Below, one piece after another: positions 41,104 through 48,824 of a DNA stretch of 64,000 nucleotides. Origin of the DNA: Pyrinomonadaceae bacterium (GTDB taxonomy: Bacteria > Acidobacteriota > Blastocatellia > Pyrinomonadales > Pyrinomonadaceae); assembly GCA_030841105.1 (NCBI GenBank), contig JAVEDE010000112.1, positions 1-64,000 on the forward strand. Reading direction: 5' to 3'. The notes under the pieces were generated by a model that searched no databases, was not told the DNA's origin, and saw nothing but the letters and a program-made list of their open reading frames with translations. A program made the translations under genes and the position numbers. Every line of letters begins with the position of its first letter. Position 1 is the first letter of the stretch.

Positions 41104-42290
41104 TCCATCCGTCTTGCCAGCGCGTACATCATCCACGCTTGCGTCCAGCGCATGTAGGGCGTGCGGATGGTGTAGAAGCGTCGCCGCTGGTAGTAGAAGA
41201 AGCCGCGCCGCGGATCGCGCAAATGTGCGAGCGTCCAGCCGAGCACGCGGTCGGCGACGGCGAGCGCGTCCGGCATCGTGTCTTTCAGTTCGACGAGGGC
41301 GACGACGGCCGCGCCGGTCGAGTGTGCGTCCGCCGGGTACGGGTTGTCATGGTAGTATTTCGGCCAACCGTCCGCAAGAAAGAAGTTCTTACGCCAGAAC
41401 TCGTAACCGCGCCTGAGCGACTCGGCAAACTCCGCCCGCGCCCCTTCGTCGCACGCCGCCATGATGCGCGCGAGCGACGTGAGGACGAACGCCGTGTGGA
41501 AGTTGTCAGCCCACCCTTGAAACCCGGCCGCGCCGTAAGCCCAAGAGCCGTCCGCGCGTTGACGCCGGACAACGTAACGCGCCGCACGCGTGGCCGCCGT
41601 CAACAACTCGCCCTCGCCCGTCAACGCCCCGACCGACGCCAGCGCTTCGCCCGCCAACAAACTCGCGTTGAAGACGCGCGTCTCGTCGAGCGGCGTGTAA
41701 CTGAAACAAATTTCGTCCGCCGCTTCCGCGCTCCGTTTGAGATCGCCGAGGATAAACTCGCACGCGCCGCGCGCCGCGCGCAGGTACGTCTCATCATTGA
41801 AGGCGCGCGCGGCCTCAACGAGCGCACGCGCGGCGAAGGCCGTCGGCACGACGGTCGGCGTCCCACGCGGCGCGAAAAAGGCGCGCCCCTGCCAGTCGAA
41901 ATTGTAGCCCCACGCCGACGCGCCGCTTTCGCCTTCGAGTCGCGCCGCAAGCAACGCGTCCAACAGTTCGCGCGCTTCCCCCGCGCCTTCTCCCGTCGCG
42001 CGAAAACGCGACAGCGCGGCGAGCGCGAACAACGCCGTCCCCTTCGCGTTCCGTCCCACCGGCACAAGCGCGGGCGCGCGCAAATTGACGGGCGCGCGTT
42101 TGAATGCCTGCGTCCACGCGAGCCGCGCGACGCGCGAACGCTTAAGCGGCGTTGACTGAAAGAGGCGACTATTCAACCCGTCGAACGGATCGTGCCCCGC
42201 CCAATCACGCGCGCGACACCACTCAGCTAAACGCTCGAAGGCGACTTCGACATCACGATCAAGCGCGGTCTTAGATAAATCTCGGCTCAT
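41085..42290 (-). CDS. VpsJ-like polysaccharide biosynthesis protein (alpha/alpha-barrel type)
   Basis: The 401-residue protein belongs to the family often called polysaccharide biosynthesis protein VpsJ. It has CRARDWAGHDPFDGLNSRLFQ at about 23-43 and APVNLRAPALVP, then six-hairpin-like helices (EGELLTAATRAARYVVRRQRADGSWAYGAAGFQGWADNFHT) and a DAHSTGAAVVALVEL block. The catalytic role is not established. Its first codons lie on a mosaic boundary: a 32-bp stretch (42173-42204) is repeated identically at 44109-44140, and upstream of it sits a restriction-modification-like island. Its ATG at 42290 has only a weak GAG-type ribosome-binding site, contributed by island sequence. Confidence 0.8.
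   Translation of the reverse strand: MSRDLSKTALDRDVEVAFERLAEWCRARDWAGHDPFDGLNSRLFQSTPLKRSRVARLAWTQAFKRAPVNLRAPALVPVGRNAKGTALFALAALSRFRATGEGAGEARELLDALLAARLEGESGASAWGYNFDWQGRAFFAPRGTPTVVPTAFAARALVEAARAFNDETYLRAARGACEFILGDLKRSAEAADEICFSYTPLDETRVFNASLLAGEALASVGALTGEGELLTAATRAARYVVRRQRADGSWAYGAAGFQGWADNFHTAFVLTSLARIMAACDEGARAEFAESLRRGYEFWRKNFFLADGWPKYYHDNPYPADAHSTGAAVVALVELKDTMPDALAVADRVLGWTLAHLRDPRRGFFYYQRRRFYTIRTPYMRWTQAWMMYALARRMEERGKG
42173..42204. repeat. 32-bp direct repeat, left copy flanking the island
   Basis: Identical to 44109-44140 in the same orientation; it encodes the WAGHDPFDGL motif of the VpsJ-like family. Beyond the exact match, similarity continues at about 80% for some 20 bp and then fades, so these are two alleles, not a fresh duplication. 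The spacing between copies is 1936 bp. Confidence 0.85.
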
Positions 42291-42350
42291 CTCTTATAAG
42301 AATCTAGAGCCAAAATGATAATCTGGTTTCGCCATCCGCATTTTCCATAT

Positions 42351-43286
42351 CTACAGGCCAATCTCTGATCTTAACTGCCTTAAATTCAGTTCGGCTGCAT
42401 ACAGCTCTCCTATGGATTCCGTATCAATATGCCTATAACGAGATTGAAATTCTGCGAAGGCTGTCATTACTTGTTGATATTTCTTTTGTTCATTAGAAAT
42501 TACATAAAGCCGGACATTTGCGTAATCAATTAGCGTTGCCATCCTTCCAACTCCCGACCATGTTCCAGTTGAGAGTTCAACTTCAAACGCACACTCAGGA
42601 ATCAAATTTTGATTCTTTTCACGAAACCAAAGCACATCAATTTGTCGCAGTAAATTATATTGCGAGAATTGAAGCTCAGGACATGATGGTAGTGATGCGA
42701 TCTCTAATAATTGCTTACCGTTGAACTTTTTAGATTTATTTGGACAAAAGGTGTGATACCCACGGACATTACCAATCTCTAACAATCTACCTTGAACGAC
42801 TGAATGCAAGCTCTCTTCAACGCTATTTCTTGCCCGCGCTAAAATCTTTGGCGGATTCAGAAGCAACGACCAAGAATTGATAAAGGTCGAGCAATCCAAA
42901 CGATTGCCGCGTCCGCTCAGTACTATATTTAAATCCTGATCAATATTAATTTTATACTCACCATTTCGATCATGACTAATATTTGGCAAATTATTAAGCA
43001 GTAGCTGTGCCGGAACAATTAATGTTCGGTCACTTGATCCACAGATAAAAACGAAAAATGGATTATCTAAATTCGCAACTTCTTCTGCATGAATATAATT
43101 CAAGCCAAAAAAGTATCTCCTATTCCCCTCTGACGCCGCGCGAATCAAGACACTAGCATCGCCGATTTTGTAGGCGCGCGCTTTGAGAATGCGAATCGGC
43201 TCGACACTGCCATGCAACTGAGCCGCTTTTTGCAAAAATTCTCGCGCAAGTACTTCGGTCGGAGTTATGTTCGTAGCCATAGGCAC
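42351..43286 (-). CDS. probable restriction endonuclease-like protein
   Basis: This 311-residue protein is AT-rich relative to its surroundings and lies in an operon with a partial DNA methyltransferase. Residues about 217-250 (DVLWFREKNQNLIPECAFEVELSTGTWSGVGRM) resemble the nuclease core of a PD-(D/E)xK-like family: an Asp (217) followed by the FEVExST motif (Glu235, Glu237) seen in some restriction-like proteins. The N-terminal half is unassigned. Overlap with the preceding start codon region suggests translational coupling. DNA cleavage is inference. Confidence 0.6.
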   Translation of the reverse strand: MPMATNITPTEVLAREFLQKAAQLHGSVEPIRILKARAYKIGDASVLIRAASEGNRRYFFGLNYIHAEEVANLDNPFFVFICGSSDRTLIVPAQLLLNNLPNISHDRNGEYKINIDQDLNIVLSGRGNRLDCSTFINSWSLLLNPPKILARARNSVEESLHSVVQGRLLEIGNVRGYHTFCPNKSKKFNGKQLLEIASLPSCPELQFSQYNLLRQIDVLWFREKNQNLIPECAFEVELSTGTWSGVGRMATLIDYANVRLYVISNEQKKYQQVMTAFAEFQSRYRHIDTESIGELYAAELNLRQLRSEIGL

Positions 43287-43287
43287 A

Positions 43288-43509
43288 CTAACCTTCTGGA
43301 ATTTGATTTACTTCAAACGCCTCATTCACTGTCATTTCAATTTGCTCAATAAGGAATTTTTGCTCTGCCTTATCCTTTAGGCTTGAACCATCTATATGAA
43401 TTACATAAAACTCTGCGAAGCTTTGCGCAGCGTCCTCGCTCTCTGCTTGCAGAGTAACTACGAATGAACTGGTTAATGAAACTTCATAGCGCGGCATAAA
43501 CAACCTCAT
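43288..43509 (-). CDS. small protein of the restriction-modification-like island
   Basis: A 73-residue protein (or 69 residues from the internal ATG at 43497) with no recognised domain; the segment YEVSLTSSFVVTLQAESEDAAQSFAEFYVI could be a small alpha-beta fold. It begins at the base after the methyltransferase stop (TAAATG) and ends 1 bp before the endonuclease-like gene, so the three are translated as a unit. AT-rich like its neighbours. Confidence 0.55.
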   Translation of the reverse strand: MRLFMPRYEVSLTSSFVVTLQAESEDAAQSFAEFYVIHIDGSSLKDKAEQKFLIEQIEMTVNEAFEVNQIPEG

Positions 43510-44073
43510 TTAATTCTCAAGGAAATAAACTTCACTTCTTAAACATTTGCCGATAAAAGCATTGAAGGCGGAAACATCCACCCCGACCGCGTGCAATCCT
43601 AGCTCGTTTGCCTGAACCAGAGTCGTGCCGCTACCGGAAAACGGGTCTAAAACAACGTCGCCTTTCCGGAAAAATACTTCTTGTTTGAATTCGTCTGTAT
43701 GAGTGTCTAGAAAATACTCGACCAGTTGAGGAATAAACTTGCCTTTATAAGGGTGGAGACGATGAACATGTTTAGTTGTGTCTGCTTCTTTTAAATGTTC
43801 GAATGATAAGTACCAGTTTAAGTCGTCGCCGAGTTTGTCCTTCCAATCCGTTTGCCGCTTGCCATAGAAAGAATCATAGTAATCAGTAAGTTCTTGCTTG
43901 CTGACAAATGTGCCACCCCGCCGCCCTATTCTTTTAACTTTACCGTATTGGATGAGATAAGAAATGTTTGAAGGGGTCACGTGCTTATTGACATAACCGC
44001 TCGCCCAGTCACTTGCTTGCTTAATGGTCAACAGATCAGACTCGTCTTCTGGAAACAAAGATTGGTCTAGCAT
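43510..44073 (-). CDS. truncated DNA methyltransferase (N-terminal part)
   Basis: The 187-residue product aligns with the front half of a site-specific N6/N4 DNA methyltransferase. It has an HTH-like N-terminus (TIKQASDWASGYVNKHVTPSNISYLIQ), LSFEHLKEADTTKHVHRLHPYKGKFIPQLVEYFL, and motif I DPFSGSGTTLVQANE at 143-157 that binds S-adenosylmethionine. It stops shortly after (CLRSEVYFLEN), so the catalytic DPPY/SPPY motif is missing. Either it is a decayed gene or a split enzyme whose other half is elsewhere. GGGAGG lies 16 nt before the ATG. It is the first gene of the island. Confidence 0.75.
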   Translation of the reverse strand: MLDQSLFPEDESDLLTIKQASDWASGYVNKHVTPSNISYLIQYGKVKRIGRRGGTFVSKQELTDYYDSFYGKRQTDWKDKLGDDLNWYLSFEHLKEADTTKHVHRLHPYKGKFIPQLVEYFLDTHTDEFKQEVFFRKGDVVLDPFSGSGTTLVQANELGLHAVGVDVSAFNAFIGKCLRSEVYFLEN

Positions 44074-44100
44074 AGGTAAGATTCAGCCTCCCAGAACAAG

Positions 44101-44196
44101 TTAACCGCTCAACCCGTCGAACGGATCGTGCCCCGCCCAACCCCGCGCCCGACACCACGCCGCGAGATTTTCATACGCCTGCTCAAGTTCAATCAT
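44101..44196 (-). pseudogene. 5' remnant of a second VpsJ-like gene
   Basis: A 31-codon frame (MIELEQAYENLAAWCRARGW, then AGHDPFDGLSG and a stop) matches the N-terminus of the VpsJ-like protein encoded at 41085-42290. It probably is the original gene's 5' end, cut off when the island was inserted. It contains the right copy (44109-44140) of the 32-bp direct repeat. Confidence 0.75.
44109..44140. repeat. 32-bp direct repeat, right copy flanking the island
   Basis: Identical in sequence and orientation to 42173-42204. Both lie in codons for the conserved HDPFDGL motif. The AT-rich methyltransferase/endonuclease-like genes lie between the two copies. Confidence 0.85.
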
Positions 44197-44200
44197 AATC

Positions 44201-44350
44201 AGAGAGGCCAGCGGCGAGAGGTCGGAGGCCAGTGACAGACGATGCCGGCTCAACTGACTCTTTATCTCTAGCCCCTGACCTCTGCGCGTTTCCGATTAAC
44301 CTGTGGCCGCTGTCTTTTCTTAACTGATTTCTAACCTCTGATCTCTGCTC
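44201..44350. repeat. degenerate AGAGGTC/CTGATCTCTG-type inverted repeat
   Basis: Arms of AGAGGTCGGAGGCCAG type on the left and CCTCTGATCTCTGCTCTCC type on the right are imperfectly complementary. The asparagine-synthase-like gene reads into the right part on the minus strand; its last residues (AESRDQRLEIS) are encoded by it. Confidence 0.6.
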
Positions 44351-46269
44351 TCCGCATTTATCCGGCGCGGCGTCTCGATGAAGCTCTCGTGCCAGAGTTC
44401 GAAGATGAGGAGCGTCCAGAGAAGTTTGCGGTGGTTGGCTATGCCGCGTTCGTGTTCGTCTTGCAGGCGCGCGACGTAGTCGGCGTCGAACAGGCCGTGA
44501 CGACTGAGGCGCGCGGGCGACAGCAGATCGCGCGCGAGCGGGCGCAGACGCCCTTTGAGCCACTCGGCGACGGGCACGCCGAAGCCCTTCTTGCCGCGCT
44601 TGGTGACGAACGCGGGCAGATGCGGCGCAATCGCGCGCTTCAAAATGTACTTCGTCGTGTTGCCGCGCAGCTTGTAACTGAGCGGCAGCGAGGCGACGTA
44701 TTCGACGAGGCGGCGGTCTAGGAACGGCGCGCGCACTTCGAGCGAGACGGCCATGCTCGTGCGGTCAACTTTCGTCAGGATGTCTTCGGCGAGGTAGAGC
44801 TTCGTGTCGAGATACTGCATCCGCTCGATCGTCTCTTCGGCGTCGCACTCTTCGAGCAGGGCGCGCGCGCCCGCGTAGATGTCCGTGTCCGACGCGCGGC
44901 GCGCGGCGGGCGTCAGCAACAACGCTTGCTCGTCCGGCGTGAACGAACCGAACCAGATGTGGTGGCGCATCACCTTGTCCGGGTAGCGCATGCCTTCGAT
45001 GAACTTGCGCGCCTTGTAGTCGAGCGAGAGGTTCTTCGTCTTGACCGGCAGGCGTTTGACGATTGACTCGACGAACATGCGGCGCGCGGCCTGCGGCACG
45101 CGCTCGTAGAGACGCGCGACGCGGTGCGCGGGGTACATCGGGTAGCCCGCGAAAATTTCGTCGCCGCCGTCGCCGCCGAGCGCGACCGTCACGTGCTGGC
45201 GCGTGAAGCGCGAGAGCAAGTAAGTCGGCACGACCGAAGGGTCGCTCAAGGGTTCATCCATCCACGAACCGATCTCGCCGATCAGGTCTGCGGCGAGGTT
45301 CGAGTTCAAACGTTCCTCGTGGTGGTCGGTGTGCAGGAAGTCTGCGACGCCGCGCGCATACGACGACTCGTCGAAGGACTTTTCGGCGAACGAGATCGAG
45401 AAAGTTTTGACCGTCTCGGCCGAGGCGCGCACGGCGAGCGCGGCGACCGCCGAAGAGTCCACGCCGCCCGACAGCAAGACGCCGAGCGGCACGTCGGCCA
45501 CCAGCCGCAGCCGCACCGAATCGGCCAGCAACTCTTCGACGCGCGCCGCCGCCTCTTCTTCCGACGGTTGGCGTTCCGGCTTGCGATAACTCAGTTGCCA
45601 GTAAGGGCGCACCTCGACGCGCCCGTCTTCGAGCGTGAGCGCGTGCGCGGCGGGGAGTTTCTGGATGCCCTCGTAGATCGAGAGCGGCGCGGGGACGTAA
45701 TCGAACGAGAGATATTGACGCAGCGCGTCCGTGTTCAGGCGCGTTCTCACCGACGGGTGCGCGAGCAAAACTTTCGGCTCGGAGGCGAACAGCAAGCGAC
45801 CCTCGAAGACGCCCCAGTACAGAGGCTTCTCGCCGAACGGATCGCGCGCCACGAACAACTTGCGACGCCGCGCGTCCCATAGGGCGAAGGCGAACATGCC
45901 GTTCAGGTGCGCCAGCATCCCCGTGCCGTACTCTTCGTAGAGGTGCGGCAAGACCTCCGTGTCCGACGCGCTGCGGAACGTGTGCCCGCGATCTTCCAGA
46001 CGTTCGCGCAACTCGCGGTAGTTATAAATCTCGCCGTTCAAGACGACGGAGATTTGGCCGTCCTCGCTCAAGGCGGGCTGCTCGCCCGTCGCCAGATCAA
46101 TGATCGCGAGCCGCCGCATGCCGAGCGCGACGCCCGCCCGCGTCATCAACCCTTCCGAGTCAGGCCCGCGGTGCGTCATCCGCGCGCACATCGAGCGCAG
46201 CAACTCCTCCGCGCCCTCGCCCGGCGGCGTCCGCGCGTCCATGTATGCCCATCCGGTGATTCCACACAT
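44320..46269 (-). CDS. asnB: asparagine synthase (glutamine-hydrolysing)-like amidotransferase
   Basis: The protein hydrolyses glutamine and uses the ammonia, with ATP, to amidate a carboxylate. Its true start is fixed by the nucleophile: MCGITGWAYMD has Cys2 exposed after Met removal. The glutaminase part is about 1-190 and the synthetase part about 240-600, with the PP-loop SGGVDSSAVAALAVRA and DGGDEIFAGYP. The longer frame (to 46317) would block Cys2. In exopolysaccharide clusters such enzymes often amidate sugars or related acids rather than make asparagine; which here is unknown. The GTGAC-type repeat directly abuts its ATG. Confidence 0.93.
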   Translation of the reverse strand: MCGITGWAYMDARTPPGEGAEELLRSMCARMTHRGPDSEGLMTRAGVALGMRRLAIIDLATGEQPALSEDGQISVVLNGEIYNYRELRERLEDRGHTFRSASDTEVLPHLYEEYGTGMLAHLNGMFAFALWDARRRKLFVARDPFGEKPLYWGVFEGRLLFASEPKVLLAHPSVRTRLNTDALRQYLSFDYVPAPLSIYEGIQKLPAAHALTLEDGRVEVRPYWQLSYRKPERQPSEEEAAARVEELLADSVRLRLVADVPLGVLLSGGVDSSAVAALAVRASAETVKTFSISFAEKSFDESSYARGVADFLHTDHHEERLNSNLAADLIGEIGSWMDEPLSDPSVVPTYLLSRFTRQHVTVALGGDGGDEIFAGYPMYPAHRVARLYERVPQAARRMFVESIVKRLPVKTKNLSLDYKARKFIEGMRYPDKVMRHHIWFGSFTPDEQALLLTPAARRASDTDIYAGARALLEECDAEETIERMQYLDTKLYLAEDILTKVDRTSMAVSLEVRAPFLDRRLVEYVASLPLSYKLRGNTTKYILKRAIAPHLPAFVTKRGKKGFGVPVAEWLKGRLRPLARDLLSPARLSRHGLFDADYVARLQDEHERGIANHRKLLWTLLIFELWHESFIETPRRINAESRDQRLEIS

Positions 46270-46270
46270 A

Positions 46271-46377
46271 AGAAGACAGTGACGAGTGACGAGTGACAAG
46301 TGACGAGCGGAAGACAAGTTTAAGGAGCGGAGTGCTGCTTTAACTTGTCACTCGTCACCTGTCACTCGTCACTGCTT
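46271..46377. repeat. GTGACRA-type inverted repeat, GT2/asnB spacer
   Basis: Left-arm units CGA CGA CAA CGA, right-arm units CGA CAG CGA CAA. On the minus strand the element carries the glycosyltransferase stop (GFEKQ stop) at one end and ends CACTGTCTTCTT immediately before the ATG of asnB, without a Shine-Dalgarno sequence. Confidence 0.92.
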
Positions 46378-47403
46378 TTCAAACCCTATTCGTTCGCGCA
46401 CGGCGTAGATGGCCTTCGACTGCGATTCGTGATAGGTGCGCACGGACATTTCGGCCAGCAGCCCCATCAGGAAGAACTGCACGGCGACGGCGAACATGAC
46501 GATGGCGAGGATCGGCAGAGGCGTCTGCACGAAGTCGGCCTTGTGGACGACCTTGAGAAAGAGCGCCCACAGCCCCGCGAGGAACGAGACCGCGAAGGCC
46601 AGCATGCCGAACGAGCCGAAGACGTAGATCGGCTTCGTCTGGTACGACGCCATGAACTTGATCGTGACGAGATCGAAGACGACCTTGAGCGTGCGCGACA
46701 GCCCGTACTTCGAGACGCCCATCGTGCGCGCGTGATGATCCACGGGTATCTCCGTCACGCGCGCGCCCGCCCACGAAGCGTAGATCGGGATGAAGCGGTG
46801 CATCTCGCCGTAGAGCCGCACGTCTGCGAGCGAGTCGCGGCGGTAGGCTTTCAGAGAGCAGCCGTAGTCGTGCAGCGGCACGCCGCCGATCCAAGAGATC
46901 AAACGATTCGCCAGCATCGAGGGAAACTTCCGCGTGATGGCCTTGTCCTGACGGTTCTTGCGCCAGCCGGAAACCACGTCGTAGCCTTCGTCCAACTTCT
47001 CCAAGAGACGTTTGATGTCGGCCGGGTCGTTTTGCAGATCGGCGTCCATCGGGATCAGCACGCGCCCGCGCGCCGCATCAATCCCTGCGCTCATCGCGGC
47101 GGTCTGCCCGTAGTTGCGGCGCAAGGCGATGACGCGCACGCGCGCGTCCTGTGCCGCGATCTCGCGCAACACTTCGAGGCTCGCGTCGCTTGAACCGTCG
47201 TCCACGTAAATGATCTCGGCCGTGCGCCCAAGCGTCGCGAGCGCGTCCGTCATCTTCGCGTGCAGCGGACGCAGATTCGGCTCCTCGTTGTAGACCGGCA
47301 GGAAGACGGAGATGTCCGGCGTCTCATTGTCGCCGCCGTCGTCCGTGTGCCGCACGTCCACGCGCCGCCGCTTCAAAGTCTCTTCTTCTTCGTAAACTCT
47401 CAT
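46369..47403 (-). CDS. family 2 glycosyltransferase (DPM1/GtrB-like)
   Basis: This 344-residue enzyme (from the ATG at 47403) moves a sugar onto a polyprenyl phosphate. It has ISVFLPVYNEEPNLRPLHAK, IYVDDGSSDASLEVL, PMDADLQNDPADI (DxD region) and the QDKAITRKFPS block. Two C-terminal membrane helices (about 260-320) are typical of the GtrB/ArnC subgroup. The ribosome-binding site GGAG lies inside the 40-bp duplicated segment that also ends the methyltransferase gene, so insertion of the toxin-antitoxin module kept its translation signal. The stop codon is supplied by the GTGAC repeat. Confidence 0.93.
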   Translation of the reverse strand: MRVYEEEETLKRRRVDVRHTDDGGDNETPDISVFLPVYNEEPNLRPLHAKMTDALATLGRTAEIIYVDDGSSDASLEVLREIAAQDARVRVIALRRNYGQTAAMSAGIDAARGRVLIPMDADLQNDPADIKRLLEKLDEGYDVVSGWRKNRQDKAITRKFPSMLANRLISWIGGVPLHDYGCSLKAYRRDSLADVRLYGEMHRFIPIYASWAGARVTEIPVDHHARTMGVSKYGLSRTLKVVFDLVTIKFMASYQTKPIYVFGSFGMLAFAVSFLAGLWALFLKVVHKADFVQTPLPILAIVMFAVAVQFFLMGLLAEMSVRTYHESQSKAIYAVRERIGFEKQ

Positions 47404-47406
47404 CAC

Positions 47407-47446
47407 TACTCCACCCTCCGCGCCACGCACACGGCGGAGACGCCGA
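47407..47446. repeat. 40-bp direct repeat, left copy flanking the BrnT/BrnA module
   Basis: Identical to 48019-48058 in the same orientation and 612 bp away. It encodes the last residues (GVSAVCVARRVE) of the methyltransferase and is followed by TAG then ATG of the glycosyltransferase gene (TAG-TG-ATG), which looks like the original gene junction. Confidence 0.9.
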
Positions 47447-47470
47447 CCTTCATAATTACTCTCTTAAATA

Positions 47471-47746
47471 TCAAGATGCCTTTTCCTGAAGCCAGAGGTT
47501 CACCAATGTTTCAGGTTTCACGCCTCTCTCTTTGGCGATAACACGCAGTTTGCGATACAGATCGCTATCGAGCGAGACCATGTATGTTCGCCGCTTGATG
47601 TTCACTTGGCATTCGACATCACGCATATACTCTTCATAGTCCGCACTGTCGTGTGTATCCCAGAATTCGGCGGCCTCTTCAATCGTGGCGAAACGCTCCG
47701 GCAACGGGTCGCGTTTTTTCGCAGTCTTATTTTTTGCGTCTGCCAT
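47471..47746 (-). CDS. CopG/BrnA-like antitoxin
   Basis: From the ATG at 47746 the 91-residue protein has a ribbon-helix-helix-like C-terminus (RRTYMVSLDSDLYRKLRVIAKERGVKPETLVNLWLQEKAS) and the antitoxin-type block FATIEEAAEFWDTHDSADYEEYMRD. It matches CopG-family antitoxins that partner BrnT-like toxins. GGAG lies about 10 nt upstream. It overlaps the end of the adjacent toxin frame, so translation would be coupled. Longer frames upstream are not needed. Confidence 0.8.
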   Translation of the reverse strand: MADAKNKTAKKRDPLPERFATIEEAAEFWDTHDSADYEEYMRDVECQVNIKRRTYMVSLDSDLYRKLRVIAKERGVKPETLVNLWLQEKAS

Positions 47747-48017
47747 AATTCTTACGCTCCCCATGACTAACATCACGCGCGGAAATGACCAACGCGCGCT
47801 CACGCCCTTTGTAAATGAAAAAGACCACAAGGTAACGCACGGCATCCGTTTACCCGGTCGCGCGATAAAGGTCTTCGCCCTCTAAAACTCCGCGCTCGAC
47901 TCGTTGAATGCGTGGACGATTATTCAATACCTCTTCAACTTCATCCGTACTGACTCCATGCTTACCTTCCAGCTTATCAACGAACTGTGTAAGCCAGATG
48001 ATATCGGTAACATTCAT
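47727..48017 (-). pseudogene. BrnT-like toxin with an in-frame stop codon
   Basis: The frame begins ATG at 48017, directly after the methyltransferase TAA, and reads MNVTDIIWLTQFVDKLEGKH and VSTDEVEEVLNNRPRIQRVE. Codon 56 (47850-47852) is TAA; past it the same frame continues TDAVRYLVVFFIYKGRERAL and VISARDVSHGERK to a stop at 47727. The residues on both sides are those of one BrnT-type ribonuclease toxin of about 96 residues, so a single nonsense change has inactivated it (unless it is a sequencing error). The antitoxin remains intact. Confidence 0.75.
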
Positions 48018-48824
48018 TTACTCCACCCTCCGCGCCACGCACACGGCGGAGACGCCGAAGGGAAAATTCAGAGGACGTTGTAACCAGAAACGCTCTGCGC
48101 CGAAGATGTGGCCGAGCACGCCGTTCAAGGCCGACACGTTGATATTGTTTTCCGACGCGGGTCGCGCGCCCGTCGCGCGCATCAAGAGGCGTCCCGCAAG
48201 TATCGGCGCGAAGAACGTCACGTTCGCGTAAGTCGCGCGCTCGACCGCGAGACCGGCGGCCGAGACGCGCTCTTTGAGTTGCGGCAGAGTGTAACGGCGG
48301 CGGTGATGGCTCACGTCGTCCTGCACGCCCCACAGCCACATGAAGGCCGGGACGAACAACAGAGCGCGCCCGCCGGGACGCAAGACCCGGCGCATCTCCG
48401 CCAGCCCGCCGAGGTCGTCGTCCAGATGCTCAACGACGTCGAGCGCGGTGACGAGATCGAATGAAGCATCATCGTAGGGCAACTGTTCCGCCGCGCCGAG
48501 TTTCACTTGATTGAGGCCGCGCGCGCGGCAGAAGGCGAGCGCGTCTTCCGACACATCAACGCCCTCGGTCTCGCCAAACTGCGCGAGCATCTCAAGGTTT
48601 GCGCCCGTGCCGCAGCCCACGTCCAGGATGCGCGGCGCACGCCCTTGTAAGTTTAAATCGGCGACGATTGCGCGCACGAAACTTTCGAGGATGCGCCGCC
48701 GCCCTGCGAACCACCAGTGGGAGCCTTCGACCTCGTACATGATCGCGTAGGTGTGCCGCTCCATCTCGCGCGGCAACGCGCTCGTGAGATCGCTGGTTTT
48801 AACTTCACTCGCCATCTGCTTCAC
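48018..48824 (-). CDS. class I SAM-dependent methyltransferase
   Basis: The 268-residue protein has HTYAIMYEVEGSHWWFAGRRRILE at the N-terminus and the SAM-binding motif ILDVGCGTGANLEML. DLVTALDVVEHLDDDLGGLAEMRRVLRPGGRALLFVPA follows, and the C-terminus is hydrophobic. The usual GTG at 48824 overlaps the previous gene by 20 bp; ATG at 48815 is also possible. The target is unknown, probably a sugar or lipid intermediate of the surrounding pathway. Its 3' end (GVSAVCVARRVE) is duplicated at 47407-47446. Confidence 0.9.
   Translation of the reverse strand: MKQMASEVKTSDLTSALPREMERHTYAIMYEVEGSHWWFAGRRRILESFVRAIVADLNLQGRAPRILDVGCGTGANLEMLAQFGETEGVDVSEDALAFCRARGLNQVKLGAAEQLPYDDASFDLVTALDVVEHLDDDLGGLAEMRRVLRPGGRALLFVPAFMWLWGVQDDVSHHRRRYTLPQLKERVSAAGLAVERATYANVTFFAPILAGRLLMRATGARPASENNINVSALNGVLGHIFGAERFWLQRPLNFPFGVSAVCVARRVE
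48019..48058. repeat. 40-bp direct repeat, right copy flanking the BrnT/BrnA module
   Basis: Identical to 47407-47446; it forms the true 3' end of the methyltransferase gene with a TAA stop (the other copy has TAG). The toxin frame starts immediately after the stop codon. Confidence 0.9.

Noticed and set aside
42173-44140. Island flanked by attL/attR of an integrase-type mobile element
   Set aside because: There is no integrase, excisionase or tRNA target; only gene-derived direct repeats are seen.
46270-46317. Upstream extension of asnB into the repeat
   Set aside because: It would put 16 repeat-encoded residues before the catalytic Cys2, which must be N-terminal after Met removal. The same applies to 56952-56981.
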